From assembly GCA_951813285.1 (NCBI GenBank), contig OX638355.1:3801136-3865135 (forward strand): a stretch of 64,000 nucleotides of DNA, read 5' to 3'. A program made the position numbers and the translations under genes. The notes under the pieces were generated by a model. It did no database searches. It was not told the DNA's origin and saw nothing but the letters and a program-made list of their open reading frames with translations. Below, piece after piece: positions 34,889 through 43,606 of the stretch; positions within the stretch are counted from its first letter, which is position 1; every line of letters starts with the position of its first letter. Origin of the DNA: Terriglobia bacterium (GTDB lineage: Bacteria > Acidobacteriota > Terriglobia > Versatilivoradales > Versatilivoraceae).

Positions 34889-35407
34889 TCAAGCTAACGA
34901 CGGCCAATTGAGAACAATCAGCGCCAACAACAAGGAGGCGTAAAATCCGGCCGCCAAATCGTCGAGGACGATTCCGAATCCCAGGGGAACTTTCTCCAGG
35001 GACCTTATCGGGAAGGGCTTGACAATGTCGAAGAAGCGAAAGAACAAAAATCCGAGAAAAAGCAGGGTGAATGGCGGATTCCTGAAGATCAGGCCAAAGG
35101 TCAACAACTGCCCCACGATCTCGTCGATGACGACTTGCGGTGGATCCCGCTTGCCCAGGACCGCTTCCGCCCGGGAACCCGCCCAGATGCCTACTGCGCT
35201 AATGACGGCTACCACCAACCAATTGACGAAGACCCGCTGTCCCCCGATGAGCTGCCAACGGGAGAGGAGCAAAATCAGTAGTATGCCCACAAAGGAACCG
35301 ACCGTGCCGGGTGCTATCGGGATATATCCGACACCGAATCCCGTGGCAATGACCAGGGCCAATCGGTCCTTGATGCCTGAAGGTCTGGTGACCGTTGGAG
35401 CCCCCAT
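34889..35407 (-). CDS. pgpA: Phosphatidylglycerophosphatase A
   Basis: 172 residues. Removes the phosphate from phosphatidylglycerol phosphate at the inner membrane. VIATGFGVGYIPIAPGTVGSFVGI is the conserved PgpA start. GSRAEAVLGKRDPPQVVIDEIVGQLLTF contains the conserved KDP.xVVIDEIVG motif, and FFRFFDIVKPFPIRSLEKVPLGFGIVLDDLAAG the metal-binding DD. Four hydrophobic segments. The start ATG directly abuts the stop of yacG, so the pair is coupled. Confidence 0.95.
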   Translation of the reverse strand: MGAPTVTRPSGIKDRLALVIATGFGVGYIPIAPGTVGSFVGILLILLLSRWQLIGGQRVFVNWLVVAVISAVGIWAGSRAEAVLGKRDPPQVVIDEIVGQLLTFGLIFRNPPFTLLFLGFLFFRFFDIVKPFPIRSLEKVPLGFGIVLDDLAAGFYASLLLALIVLNWPSLA

Positions 35408-35596
35408 CTATTCTTCGGCCGGCGCTTCTTCAGCTTCCTCGACTTCGGGTGTATTCTCCACTGGAACCGTGTAACGATCCGTCGCCCAGTTTCCCAGATC
35501 ACGCGTTTGGCAGCGCTGACTGCAAAAGGGGCGGTAGGGGTTTTCTTCCCACCGAACCGGCCTCTTGCAAATGGGACACTTCGTCACCGCGCACAT
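35408..35596 (-). CDS. yacG: DNA gyrase inhibitor / zinc-binding protein YacG
   Basis: 62 residues from ATG 35596 (GTG/ATG choices upstream give extra, non-conserved residues). [37 protein letters not shown] is the complete YacG zinc finger (CxxC...CxxxC) with the DLGxW tail, followed by an acidic C-terminus rich in Glu. In E. coli YacG binds gyrase B and blocks DNA binding. It sits between rimO and pgpA. Confidence 0.93.
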   Translation of the reverse strand: MCAVTKCPICKRPVRWEENPYRPFCSQRCQTRDLGNWATDRYTVPVENTPEVEEAEEAPAEE

Positions 35597-35653
35597 CCCC
35601 CGAGGCAACAGGGAGCGCCCACCCCCTACCCGACACCGGCAATACACCACAAT

Positions 35654-36976
35654 CTATATCAGCCGGCCCACCAGATCATAGTTCATGGCCCGGGTAATTT
35701 CAACGTTGCCGAATTCCCCCGAGTCGGGAGGCGCACCCTCCAGGTCGTTGATCAGGACCACGCCATCGATTCTGGGGGCTTGAGACTCCAGCCGGCCTTG
35801 CCAAAGGAGATCGCTCTCGGATGACTTTCCCTCAACCAGCACGGGTTCGCACTTCCCCACCATACTCCGGTTCTTTCTCCGGGAAATCCTCGCCTGGATT
35901 CCCATCAACCGGCGCCGGCGCCGCTCGATCAGAGTTGGCGGCAGCTTGCCTTCCAGACCAAAGCTGCCGGCTTCCTCCTCATCCGAAAAGGTAAAGGCTC
36001 CCAGCCGATCGAACTGGATCGTCTCCACGAAGCGGCACAACTCCGCAAATTCCTCTTCGGTCTCACCGGGATACCCCACGATCATGGAGGTCCGCAAGGT
36101 GATGCCCGGGACCCTTTCCCGAACCCGATCCAGCAGCCGGCACAGGCTGGCGCTGCTCCCTCCCCGCTTCATCGATCTCAGGATCCTCCGGCTGGCGTGC
36201 TGCAGCGGCATGTCCAGGTAGCGGCAGACCTTTGCCTCGTCCCGCATGGCTTCCAGCACATCCTCGCCCAGTTGCGAAGGGAAAGCGTAAAGAAAGCGAA
36301 TCCAGGCGATCCCTTCCACCTTGGCCAGTTCCCTCAGCAGCCTGGAGAGCCCCTGCTTCATTCCAAGGTCGGAACCGTAGTGGGTGGTCTCCTGAGAGAT
36401 CAGGACGATTTCCCTGACTCCGCCCTGGGCCAGAAATCGGGCCTCCTTCAGGATGGAATCCATGGGGCGGCTGCGATGGCGCCCGCGAATCCTGGGGATG
36501 ACGCAAAAGGAACAGGGGCGATCGCAACCCTCGGCGATTTTGATATAGGCCGTGTAACCGGGGGTCGTCAACAGGCGGGGAGTCCTTTCGTCGTAAAGGT
36601 AATAGGGATTTTCGATCCTGGGCGGGGTTCGACCCTCGCAGAGGTCGATAATGGACTCCAACTGGGTGGTTCCCAATACGGCATCCACCTCCGGAATCTC
36701 CGTTTGAATCTCATTCCTGTAGCGCTCCACCAGGCAGCCGGTAACCACAAGCCGGCAGCACTGGCCGCTGTTCTTGAACTCCGCCATCTCCAGGATGGTG
36801 TCCACGCTCTCCTGTTTGGCCTTGTCGATGAAGCCGCAAGTGTTGACCACGATCACATCGGCCCGTTCGGGTTGCGGCGTGATTTCATACCCTCTTCGGC
36901 GCAGCAGTCCCAGCATGACCTCGCTGTCGACCAGGTTCTTTTCGCAGCCCAGGCTCACCAATCCTATCTTCTTCAT
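35654..36976 (-). CDS. rimO: Ribosomal protein S12 methylthiotransferase RimO
   Basis: 440 residues from ATG 36976; the open frame extends 54 codons further but without conservation. A radical SAM enzyme that methylthiolates the S12 Asp residue. The UPF0004 domain has three Cys (SLGCEKNLVDSE, VVNTCGFID, LVVTGCLVERY). The radical SAM motif CDRPCSFCVIP is followed by IRGRHRSRPMD. A C-terminal TRAM domain (from about 375) follows. The YKEP/YPG loop seen as MIVGYPGETEEEF is typical. It appears to be the first gene of the run through gpsA. Confidence 0.96.
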   Translation of the reverse strand: MKKIGLVSLGCEKNLVDSEVMLGLLRRRGYEITPQPERADVIVVNTCGFIDKAKQESVDTILEMAEFKNSGQCCRLVVTGCLVERYRNEIQTEIPEVDAVLGTTQLESIIDLCEGRTPPRIENPYYLYDERTPRLLTTPGYTAYIKIAEGCDRPCSFCVIPRIRGRHRSRPMDSILKEARFLAQGGVREIVLISQETTHYGSDLGMKQGLSRLLRELAKVEGIAWIRFLYAFPSQLGEDVLEAMRDEAKVCRYLDMPLQHASRRILRSMKRGGSSASLCRLLDRVRERVPGITLRTSMIVGYPGETEEEFAELCRFVETIQFDRLGAFTFSDEEEAGSFGLEGKLPPTLIERRRRRLMGIQARISRRKNRSMVGKCEPVLVEGKSSESDLLWQGRLESQAPRIDGVVLINDLEGAPPDSGEFGNVEITRAMNYDLVGRLI

Positions 36977-37215
36977 GGCATTACTCTTGGAATGAGTTTG
37001 GTGGGAGGTTGTCGGCCGAAGCCGCCGAGTGCCGACAGAGCCTGCAGGTCGGTCGGAGATCCCTGTAGGGTCGGGGGTACTCCCGAAACCTGCTGCCATT
37101 CTAGCACTTGCCCCCAAATCGGACACGTCGGGTGTCATTAAAACCGGAAACCTGACCTGCTTTCTCTTGACCGTCCATCCCCGAATTGTCCCCGGGTCGG
37201 TGCATGAATGGGCAG

Positions 37216-38334
37216 CTAGCTGTGTCCGACCTTGTAGATGGCATAGTCCTCATACCCGGTGATGACGCGGAGGTAACCGCTCAACTGCCGATTCAGCGCC
37301 TCGTCGCCGGTGTCGACCAGAAGAGGTCTGCCCCCCAGGGAAGCCAGCTTCTCCTTGGTGGCTATTACCAATAGGCCCTGCTTCCCGACCTGCCGGAGCA
37401 GGGTGGGGCCGATTTGCTGATTTCCCCGGCCCAGGATGTACCCCTGCCCTCCAATAACGGTGATCACGATTTTCACCCGACGCCCGGCAGTCAGATCCAT
37501 CAGTTCCCGCTCCGAGACATCCCGGGCAACCAGGCGGCGGTTGCAAACGACATCCACCCCCAGCAACGTGCCTGGGAGCCCAAGCCGCTCCATAATGGCT
37601 CGGGTGGTCGTCCCGGGCCCGATCGCAAATACCTCCGACTCCTGCATGGAATCCACAACCTCCTCGGCCATTCCGGCCAGAGCCTGAGCCTCGCTCGCCA
37701 CTCCTCCCGCCTTCATCCGTTGGACATACCGGTCTTCCACCGGCACCCGCAGATAGCCGTAGAGCCTGGCGTCGACCACGCCTTGACGATAGGACTCTTC
37801 GTCGATATCCATGACCTCGCCCTCGCGAACGCTCCTCAACCCGCCCTGGAGAAACCTGCGGGCCAACTCGCCGGCGTCCCGGGGGGTCACGGCGTAGACC
37901 GCCGAATGGATCTTGACTCCGGCCGGGATTCCCAGCGTCACCAGCCGGCTGCCCACGGCCGTGCAAACATTCCGGGCGGTTCCGTCCCCGCCCGCGAACA
38001 GCAGCAGGTCCACCCCTCTCTCCAACAGCAGTCCGGCGGCCCGCTCGGTATCTTCCCAGGTGGTTTCCCTTCCCCGTATGGAACTCAGGACCAGAGGAGC
38101 CAGACCAACCCCGCGGCAGACGTCTTCCCCCATCTCTCCGGGACAGGTGATCCATTGCACCGGATCCCCGGTTCCGGCAAAGGCGGCCAGCGCCTGGCTG
38201 ACTCGCCGAGGAGCTTCAGGAGTCGCCCCCCGCTCTCGGGCCAGACGCAGGACTTCAGGGCCGTCACTGCCCTTGAGACCGACCCTGCCTCCCATCCCGG
38301 CGACGGGATTGACTATGAGCCCCAGGGTCTTCAT
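37216..38334 (-). CDS. ATP-NAD kinase-like / AcoX family protein (COG3199)
   Basis: 372 residues. The N-terminus LGLIVNPVAGMGGRVGLKG and LLLFAGGDGTARNV (the GGDG kinase motif, about 115) mark the NAD-kinase/diacylglycerol-kinase fold. GIPAGVKIHSAVYAVTPRDAG is a COG3199 hallmark, as in AcoX of acetoin operons. IGPGTTTRAIMERLGLPGTLLGVDVV and VIGGQGYILGRGNQQI follow. The activity of the group is not settled. ATG 38334 is six bases after the stop of the GcvPB homologue, so the genes are co-transcribed. Confidence 0.88.
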   Translation of the reverse strand: MKTLGLIVNPVAGMGGRVGLKGSDGPEVLRLARERGATPEAPRRVSQALAAFAGTGDPVQWITCPGEMGEDVCRGVGLAPLVLSSIRGRETTWEDTERAAGLLLERGVDLLLFAGGDGTARNVCTAVGSRLVTLGIPAGVKIHSAVYAVTPRDAGELARRFLQGGLRSVREGEVMDIDEESYRQGVVDARLYGYLRVPVEDRYVQRMKAGGVASEAQALAGMAEEVVDSMQESEVFAIGPGTTTRAIMERLGLPGTLLGVDVVCNRRLVARDVSERELMDLTAGRRVKIVITVIGGQGYILGRGNQQIGPTLLRQVGKQGLLVIATKEKLASLGGRPLLVDTGDEALNRQLSGYLRVITGYEDYAIYKVGHS

Positions 38335-38340
38335 CGGCAA

Positions 38341-39918
38341 TTACGACTGCGGCTTGACGGAATCGGCGCGCTTTTTTCGCTGATACTGGCGCCAGGTGAC
38401 GGCGATTCTCTCGGGTTCGTCGATGCCCGGCGAGGGAACCCTGTGGACCACGGAGTTGTGGGGAGCGTTCTTGACCAATTGGGGATCCTGGTAGGCCTCC
38501 CTGGAAATTTGCCGAAGGACGGCGACGTACTCGTCCAGGTCGTCCTTGGAATAGGACTCGCAGGGTTCCAGGGTAAACGGTTCCGGCACAATCCAGGGAG
38601 GATGACTCATCCAGTAGTGCTGAAGTCCGAAGTCGGCCATTCGCCGCATCACGTCTTCGGTGCCGACTCCCGTGTCCTGCTTCAGCTTGTCCCAGGAGTA
38701 GCGAACCTGTTCCAGCCGGCGTTTTCCTTCGGCATACTGAATCACCACCCCCGGGATCTCGCTCAGCTTCTTGAGCAGGTAGTTGTTGTTGAGCACCGAG
38801 CACTCGGCGACTTCCCGCAGCCCGTCGGCCCCGTGCTGCAGGATCCAGGCGTAGGCCCGCAGAATCGTGGACGCGTTTCCGAAAAAGCACCGCACCCTGC
38901 CGATACTCTCGGGCCGATCGTACTCCAGGCGGTACTTGGTTCCGTTATACGTCACCCGGGGAACCGGCAGAAACCGTCCCAGCTCCCCGGCCACTCCGAC
39001 GGCCCCGGTGGAATGCCCCATGCAGGCATGGGGAGAGGAGAAGGTCTTGTGGATATTGAAGTGGCACAGGTCGAATCCGGCTTCCTTGGCTCGGGTGATT
39101 CCCAGGATCCCGTTGGCGTTGGCCTGGTCGTAGGCGCAGAGCGCTCCCACCTCGTGGGCGGCCTTGACAAATTCATCGATCCTGGGGTTGTAGATCCCGG
39201 TGTCCTCGGGGTTGGTGATGAAGATTCCGGCCGTGCGCTCGGACAGAGCCGCCTTCATGGCTTCCAGGTCGGGATAACCGCTCTCGTCGGGCATGAGCGT
39301 GACCACCTTGTATCCGGCGGTGGCCGGACTGGCGGCATCGCAGGGATGGGAGAACAGCGTGGTGATGATTTCCGATCTGTTCTCGTCCTTCCTGGCCTCG
39401 TGCCAAGCCCGAACCATGCAGGCATTGGCGTAAACTCCCTGAGCCCCGCCACCGGGCTGAAAACTGAAATGGTCCAGCCCCGAGATCTCCTTGAGGAATT
39501 CCTCCAGCCGAAAGTAGACCTCCAGGATGCCCTGTAGGGTGTCTTCGTCCTGAAGAGGATGAATATCCCGGAGTCCCGGGTTCCCCACCAGTTGTTCGTG
39601 AACCTTGGGGCTGTACTTCATGGTGCAGGTCCCCTCGCTGGCATCGACCGTCATGTCGGCACCCATGGTCTCCTGCGACAGTCTCAGATAGTGGCGGAGC
39701 ACCCGAACCTGGTTCACTTCGGGAAGCGCGGCCGGTTTCTCCCTCCTGAGACCTTCCGGAATCATGGAAACCCCGTCCCCAACCTCGGCCTCTATTTCCC
39801 TTTCAACCCTGGGAACCAGGATTCCTCGCTCGCCCGGAACGCTCATCTCGCAGATGATTTCCTCGTCCCACCTTGCCTGATGGAACTTCCGCAACAGCGT
39901 GGCCTTGTTCCTGCCCAT
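38341..39918 (-). CDS. Divergent glycine dehydrogenase subunit 2 homologue (GcvPB-like)
   Basis: 525 residues, ATG behind GGGAG. A fold-type I PLP enzyme of the P-protein family: GADMTVDASEGTCTMKYSPK, HPLQDEDTLQGILEVY, SFQPGGGAQGVYAN, YDQANANGILG and the PLP lysine in FNIHKTFSSPHACMG. Ordinary GcvPB has a glycine-rich loop (HGGGGPGSGP) after the lysine; here it reads HACMGHSTGA, and other conserved strings are also altered. No gcvT, gcvH or lpd is in the window. A true glycine-cleavage role is therefore possible but not assured; a related amino-acid decarboxylation is an alternative. Confidence 0.82.
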   Translation of the reverse strand: MGRNKATLLRKFHQARWDEEIICEMSVPGERGILVPRVEREIEAEVGDGVSMIPEGLRREKPAALPEVNQVRVLRHYLRLSQETMGADMTVDASEGTCTMKYSPKVHEQLVGNPGLRDIHPLQDEDTLQGILEVYFRLEEFLKEISGLDHFSFQPGGGAQGVYANACMVRAWHEARKDENRSEIITTLFSHPCDAASPATAGYKVVTLMPDESGYPDLEAMKAALSERTAGIFITNPEDTGIYNPRIDEFVKAAHEVGALCAYDQANANGILGITRAKEAGFDLCHFNIHKTFSSPHACMGHSTGAVGVAGELGRFLPVPRVTYNGTKYRLEYDRPESIGRVRCFFGNASTILRAYAWILQHGADGLREVAECSVLNNNYLLKKLSEIPGVVIQYAEGKRRLEQVRYSWDKLKQDTGVGTEDVMRRMADFGLQHYWMSHPPWIVPEPFTLEPCESYSKDDLDEYVAVLRQISREAYQDPQLVKNAPHNSVVHRVPSPGIDEPERIAVTWRQYQRKKRADSVKPQS

Positions 39919-39953
39919 TGAATCGTCTCCCGGGGCAACCGGTTGGCGGATGC

Positions 39954-41363
39954 TCAACCTTGCCCAACGACAGTCTCCACGGCCGTGACCAGCCGGTCGA
40001 CGTCTTCCTTCGTCATGATTTCGGTCACGCAATAGAGGGCGCTCTGCCCCAGTTCCGGGAATTCTCCGGAGAGGTCCTTGCCGCCGATGATCCGGTGCTC
40101 CAGCAGGGACTGGTTGACTTGCTTGACGCTGCGGCCGGTGCCAGCGAAACTCACCACGAATTCCTTGAAGAAGGGCGTGGGAAAGAGCACATCAACGCCC
40201 GGGATCCCTGCGATGCGCTTGGCGGCATACTGGGCTTTCTGCATGATGACCTGGCCCAGTTCCTGCATCCCCTTGGGCCCCAACAAGGCCAGATAGACTC
40301 CTGCCGTGATGGCCCACAACCCGGTGGTGGTGCCCGTATACTCCTTGCCCTTTTCCCGGGAACCGTAGGACGTCCTTTCGAAAAGCACCTCTCCGAAGCC
40401 ATACTCCCCTTCGCGGACGGTTTCGGTGAGGCCGAACATCAGGTCCTTGAATTCGGCGACATATCTCATGTCGTCATGGGTGGCGATAAAGCCGCCTTGT
40501 CCGCCGCCGCACAGCAGATGCATGCCCAGCGGATGGAAATCCCCGCAGGCGAAGCTGGCCCCGTAACTTGCCGGAGGGGCCATCACGCCCAGCGAAATGG
40601 GGTCCGCGTAGACCACCAATTCGGCGCCATGGGCTTGAACCATTCGGCTGATCTCCTCGGCCCGGGTTTCAATCACACCCAGGTAGCCGGGATTTTCAAT
40701 CACCACCGCCGCCGTCCGATCCGACAGCCTGGCCTTCAGGTCTCGGATGTCCACCAGTCCGCTTGCCGGATCGAACTGGATGAGGTCCACTTGGAGCGCC
40801 GAGTCCCCGCCCCCCTTGAGATAGTTCCTGACGACCGACAGGGTCTCCTCACCCATGGATTCGGGCAAAAGCACCCGAGTGCGTCCGGTGATCCTCGAGG
40901 CCATGCGCAGAGAGGTGGCGACTGCCTGAGGGCCGTCATACAGGGGACAGCTCAGGACATCCATCTCCAGCAGATCCCCCATCAGGCTGGCATACTCGAA
41001 AAATGCCTGCCACTTGCCATGATCGGCATAGGACTCCCCGACATAGGCCGTGAGGAACTCGGCACGGTTGTTGATCTCATCGCATACCGCCGGAACGTAG
41101 TGCTGAGCGCAGCCGGCCCCCAGGAAGCTGAGGTACTCCGCACAGTTCCGGTTCTTCTGCAGCAACCGCTCCACGTGCCTCTTGATCGAGGCCTCGTCCA
41201 GGATGGGTTCGGGAAGGTTCAGTTGTCCCTTGAACCGCAAATGGCTCGGGATCTCGGCATAGAGCTCCTCGGTGCTGCCGGCGCCGATCTCCTCGAGCAT
41301 CCGCCCCTTGATTTCCGGGACCGAGTTCGGAATGTAGGGATAAACGATGGGGTCTTTGCTCAT
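39954..41363 (-). CDS. Divergent glycine dehydrogenase subunit 1 homologue (GcvPA-like)
   Basis: 469 residues from ATG 41363. It follows the GcvPA layout: IPHSVPEIK-like IPNSVPEIKGRMLEEIG, SFLGAGCAQHYVPAVCDEI, FLTAYVGESYADHGKWQAFFEYASLMGDLLEMDV, and VVYADPISLGVMAPPASYGASFACGD. In common GcvPA the segment RxQHIRREKATSNICTN is nearly invariant; here it is RTSYGSREKGKEYTGTTTG. Both subunits have diverged at matching functional positions, suggesting a shared change of substrate or acceptor. The gene lies 35 bp before the GcvPB-like gene. Confidence 0.82.
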   Translation of the reverse strand: MSKDPIVYPYIPNSVPEIKGRMLEEIGAGSTEELYAEIPSHLRFKGQLNLPEPILDEASIKRHVERLLQKNRNCAEYLSFLGAGCAQHYVPAVCDEINNRAEFLTAYVGESYADHGKWQAFFEYASLMGDLLEMDVLSCPLYDGPQAVATSLRMASRITGRTRVLLPESMGEETLSVVRNYLKGGGDSALQVDLIQFDPASGLVDIRDLKARLSDRTAAVVIENPGYLGVIETRAEEISRMVQAHGAELVVYADPISLGVMAPPASYGASFACGDFHPLGMHLLCGGGQGGFIATHDDMRYVAEFKDLMFGLTETVREGEYGFGEVLFERTSYGSREKGKEYTGTTTGLWAITAGVYLALLGPKGMQELGQVIMQKAQYAAKRIAGIPGVDVLFPTPFFKEFVVSFAGTGRSVKQVNQSLLEHRIIGGKDLSGEFPELGQSALYCVTEIMTKEDVDRLVTAVETVVGQG

Positions 41364-41415
41364 CACCACTTCCCTGGCCTGCCTGCCCAAAAAATGCCGG
41401 ACAGCGGCGGCGGTT

Positions 41416-42747
41416 CTATTCGCTCACTTCACACCAATCCATGGCCAGCAAGGCATAGGCCTTGGTGGCCACCATGAGCTCGTCGATTTCCACGTACTCG
41501 TCGGCGGCGTGGGCGACCAGGATGCTTCCCGGCCCGTAGACAATGCTTGGAATCCCCTGCGGGTTGAGAAAGGCGGCGTCGCACACCGCGTAGAATCCGG
41601 CGAACCTGGCGGGCACGTCGAAGCGAGTTCCCTGCGCTGCTTCCCCGTGGGCGGCCGCCATGGCCTGACAGATTGCATGGCCGGGGTCCACCGAATAGGC
41701 CGGCCAGTTGACCTTCCATTCCACCTTGGGCGGATGGTGCCGGAGCCACTCGTCCAACCGGCAGGCGTGGCGGAGGTAGTCCTCGAACTCTTGCCGGACG
41801 GCCTCGGGGGAATCCTCGGGGTGATACCACAGGCAATACTCGATGGTGCAGTAGTCCGATATGAAGAAGGGCACCTGCACACCGTGAGGGGCTCCCGTGA
41901 TGACGCCCGGCAGCATGGTGAAGTGACCGGGCTTGAAGAGAGGATGTTTCTTGGTCAATCCCCACTCATCTTCCAGCTTGCGGATCATGTTGACCAGGTA
42001 AACGCCCTTGTCGATGGCATTGACGGCAACCTCGGCTCCCAGGCCTCCGGCCCGAAAGGTCTCTCCCCGGGTGGAGGCGTGGCTGGCCTTCCCTTCTACA
42101 GTCACACTGACCCACCACAAGCCCGGTGAGACCGGCACCACGGCCAGGGGGTGAGGTGGCGCCGAAGGTTCCGAGACCACCGCGGCGTCGGCCCGATAGC
42201 CCCGCTTGGGCAGATCGCCGGCGCCGATGGTGGCGCTGTCCATATTCTCTTCGCCCGCGGTGGCGGAGAGAGTCAGGTCTCCCTTGAGCTTGAGACCCAC
42301 CGACTGGATCGCTTTGATGGCCATCATCTGAGAGACCAGCGGTCCCTTCATGTCGCAGGACCCCCGGCCGTAGATTCGGCCTGCCTCGACCTTGCCGCTC
42401 AGGGGGTCTCCGGACTTCCAGGTCTCGGGCAGGCCGGTGGGAACCGTATCGATATGGCCATTGAAGAGCAGCGACTTGCCCCCGCCGGTCCCTTTCCAGA
42501 CACCGGCCAGATTGGCCCGTTTCGGCTCGACCTCCCAAAGGTCGACTTCCACTCCGAGTTGTTGGTACCTTCCGGCCAGGTACTGATTGGCTTTGGTTTC
42601 GCCCCCGACTTCCGCCTCGTAATCGGTCCCGGGGTAGCCCGGATTGATGCTGCGAATCTGCACCAGTTCGCTGACGGCCGTCACAATTTCGTCCTGCATG
42701 CCGTCGATGACGTCCAGAACGTTGCGCTTTTCCGCATTGCTTGCCAC
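41416..42747 (-). CDS. M20-family metallopeptidase (ArgE/DapE type)
   Basis: 443 residues, GTG start with GGAGGA upstream. Zinc site: FNGHIDTVPTG (His, about 96), RGSCDMKG (Asp, about 131), ATAGEENMDS (general base Glu and ligand Glu, about 165) and a C-terminal His in VAHAADEYVEIDELM. The lid or dimer domain lies at about 210-330. Such enzymes remove acyl groups from amino acids or split dipeptides. It is the first gene of the run with the GcvPA/GcvPB homologues and the AcoX-like gene, hinting that it feeds an amino acid to them. Confidence 0.88.
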   Translation of the reverse strand: MASNAEKRNVLDVIDGMQDEIVTAVSELVQIRSINPGYPGTDYEAEVGGETKANQYLAGRYQQLGVEVDLWEVEPKRANLAGVWKGTGGGKSLLFNGHIDTVPTGLPETWKSGDPLSGKVEAGRIYGRGSCDMKGPLVSQMMAIKAIQSVGLKLKGDLTLSATAGEENMDSATIGAGDLPKRGYRADAAVVSEPSAPPHPLAVVPVSPGLWWVSVTVEGKASHASTRGETFRAGGLGAEVAVNAIDKGVYLVNMIRKLEDEWGLTKKHPLFKPGHFTMLPGVITGAPHGVQVPFFISDYCTIEYCLWYHPEDSPEAVRQEFEDYLRHACRLDEWLRHHPPKVEWKVNWPAYSVDPGHAICQAMAAAHGEAAQGTRFDVPARFAGFYAVCDAAFLNPQGIPSIVYGPGSILVAHAADEYVEIDELMVATKAYALLAMDWCEVSE

Positions 42748-42923
42748 GGCGTCCTCCTGTTTCAGGAAATCTCGATGGGTCCGCGTAGTCTACCACCGTT
42801 TGTAGTCGGAACATTATGTTTGAGCGAGCGTCGTCGAAATCGCTTGTGGATTGGGTTGAGTACTTTGTCAGGAATTCTTTCAGCGACCTCGAGGACTGAT
42901 GGCAAGGCGGTGCCTGGCTCGGG

Positions 42924-43268
42924 CTAGGCGGCGGGGTCTTTGTGGCTGAAGAGGGCCTGATAGAGGGCGTCGATGCGGGAATGCAGCGCAGCGATATCCG
43001 TGCGAAGCTCCTGGCGGAGGGCGTCGATGCGGGAGTGCAGGGCAGCGATGTCCGTGCGAAGTTCCTGGCGCAGAGAGTCGATGCGGGAGTTGAGGGCGCC
43101 GGCTGTCGAGTCGATGCGAGAGTTGAGGGCGCCGGCTGTCGAGTCGATGCGGGAGTTGGTTTCCTTGATGTCCTGGCGCAGGATCTTATAGCGGGAGTCA
43201 ATCGCCCGCCAGAGGGCCAAGCCAACCCCAAGGATTGCGACGACGATGGCGATGGTATCAGTCTGCAT
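42924..43268 (-). CDS. Small membrane-anchored coiled-coil protein with internal repeats
   Basis: 114 residues. One N-terminal transmembrane helix (TIAIVVAILGVGLALWRAI) is followed by a continuous heptad-type coiled coil. It contains NSRIDSTAGAL twice in tandem, and RQELRTDIAALHSRIDAL twice, the repeats being nearly exact in DNA as well. The tail is LFSHKDPAA. It resembles small bacterial proteins often annotated near transposons or MCU-like coiled coils, but the role is unknown. ATG 43268 is preferred over an upstream start at 43295. Confidence 0.7.
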   Translation of the reverse strand: MQTDTIAIVVAILGVGLALWRAIDSRYKILRQDIKETNSRIDSTAGALNSRIDSTAGALNSRIDSLRQELRTDIAALHSRIDALRQELRTDIAALHSRIDALYQALFSHKDPAA

Positions 43269-43348
43269 GAAGCTTATCCTATCACATGTAGACACTTGTG
43301 CTCACAGGCGCCCCGTGGACATTCTCGGGGGCCGGCATAGCATGGGAG

Positions 43349-43396
43349 ACTTTTGCAAAATTCGGAAACGGGCATGAGATTGGGGTGGCAACGGGG
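43349..43396. repeat. Solitary end of the 4.2-5.7 kb insertion sequence
   Basis: GACTTTTGCAAAATTCGGAA and the following bases up to about GGTGGCAACGG match the right end of the element at 5672-5620 read inwards, with a handful of mismatches over about 48 bp. No transposase accompanies it. The rest of 43296-43606 has no gene. Confidence 0.6.
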
Positions 43397-43606
43397 CCAG
43401 CTCTGCACACTATTCACTATCCACTGCCGGTCACTGCCGGCCGCTCATCTCCGAGTTGGGATATCATAGGTTCGCAATCGGGGTCCGGGAGGCACGGCTC
43501 CAACCCCTCCACTCCCCAGCCAAGGGTTTACAGGAGCCGGGCGCCGGGCAGGGAGAGCAGCAACGCGGTCGGAGAGGCTTTGGGCCGAATTCCCGAGGGA
43601 TTCGAG

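Noticed and set aside
37414-39537. Very long forward open frame (over 700 codons)
   Set aside because: It is opposite the AcoX-like and GcvPB-like genes, whose families are clear; the translation is rich in Gly/Pro/His with no domain. High GC opens such shadow frames.
39873-41477. Long forward open frame of 534 codons
   Set aside because: Antisense to the GcvPA-like gene; no conserved motif and composition of a shadow frame.
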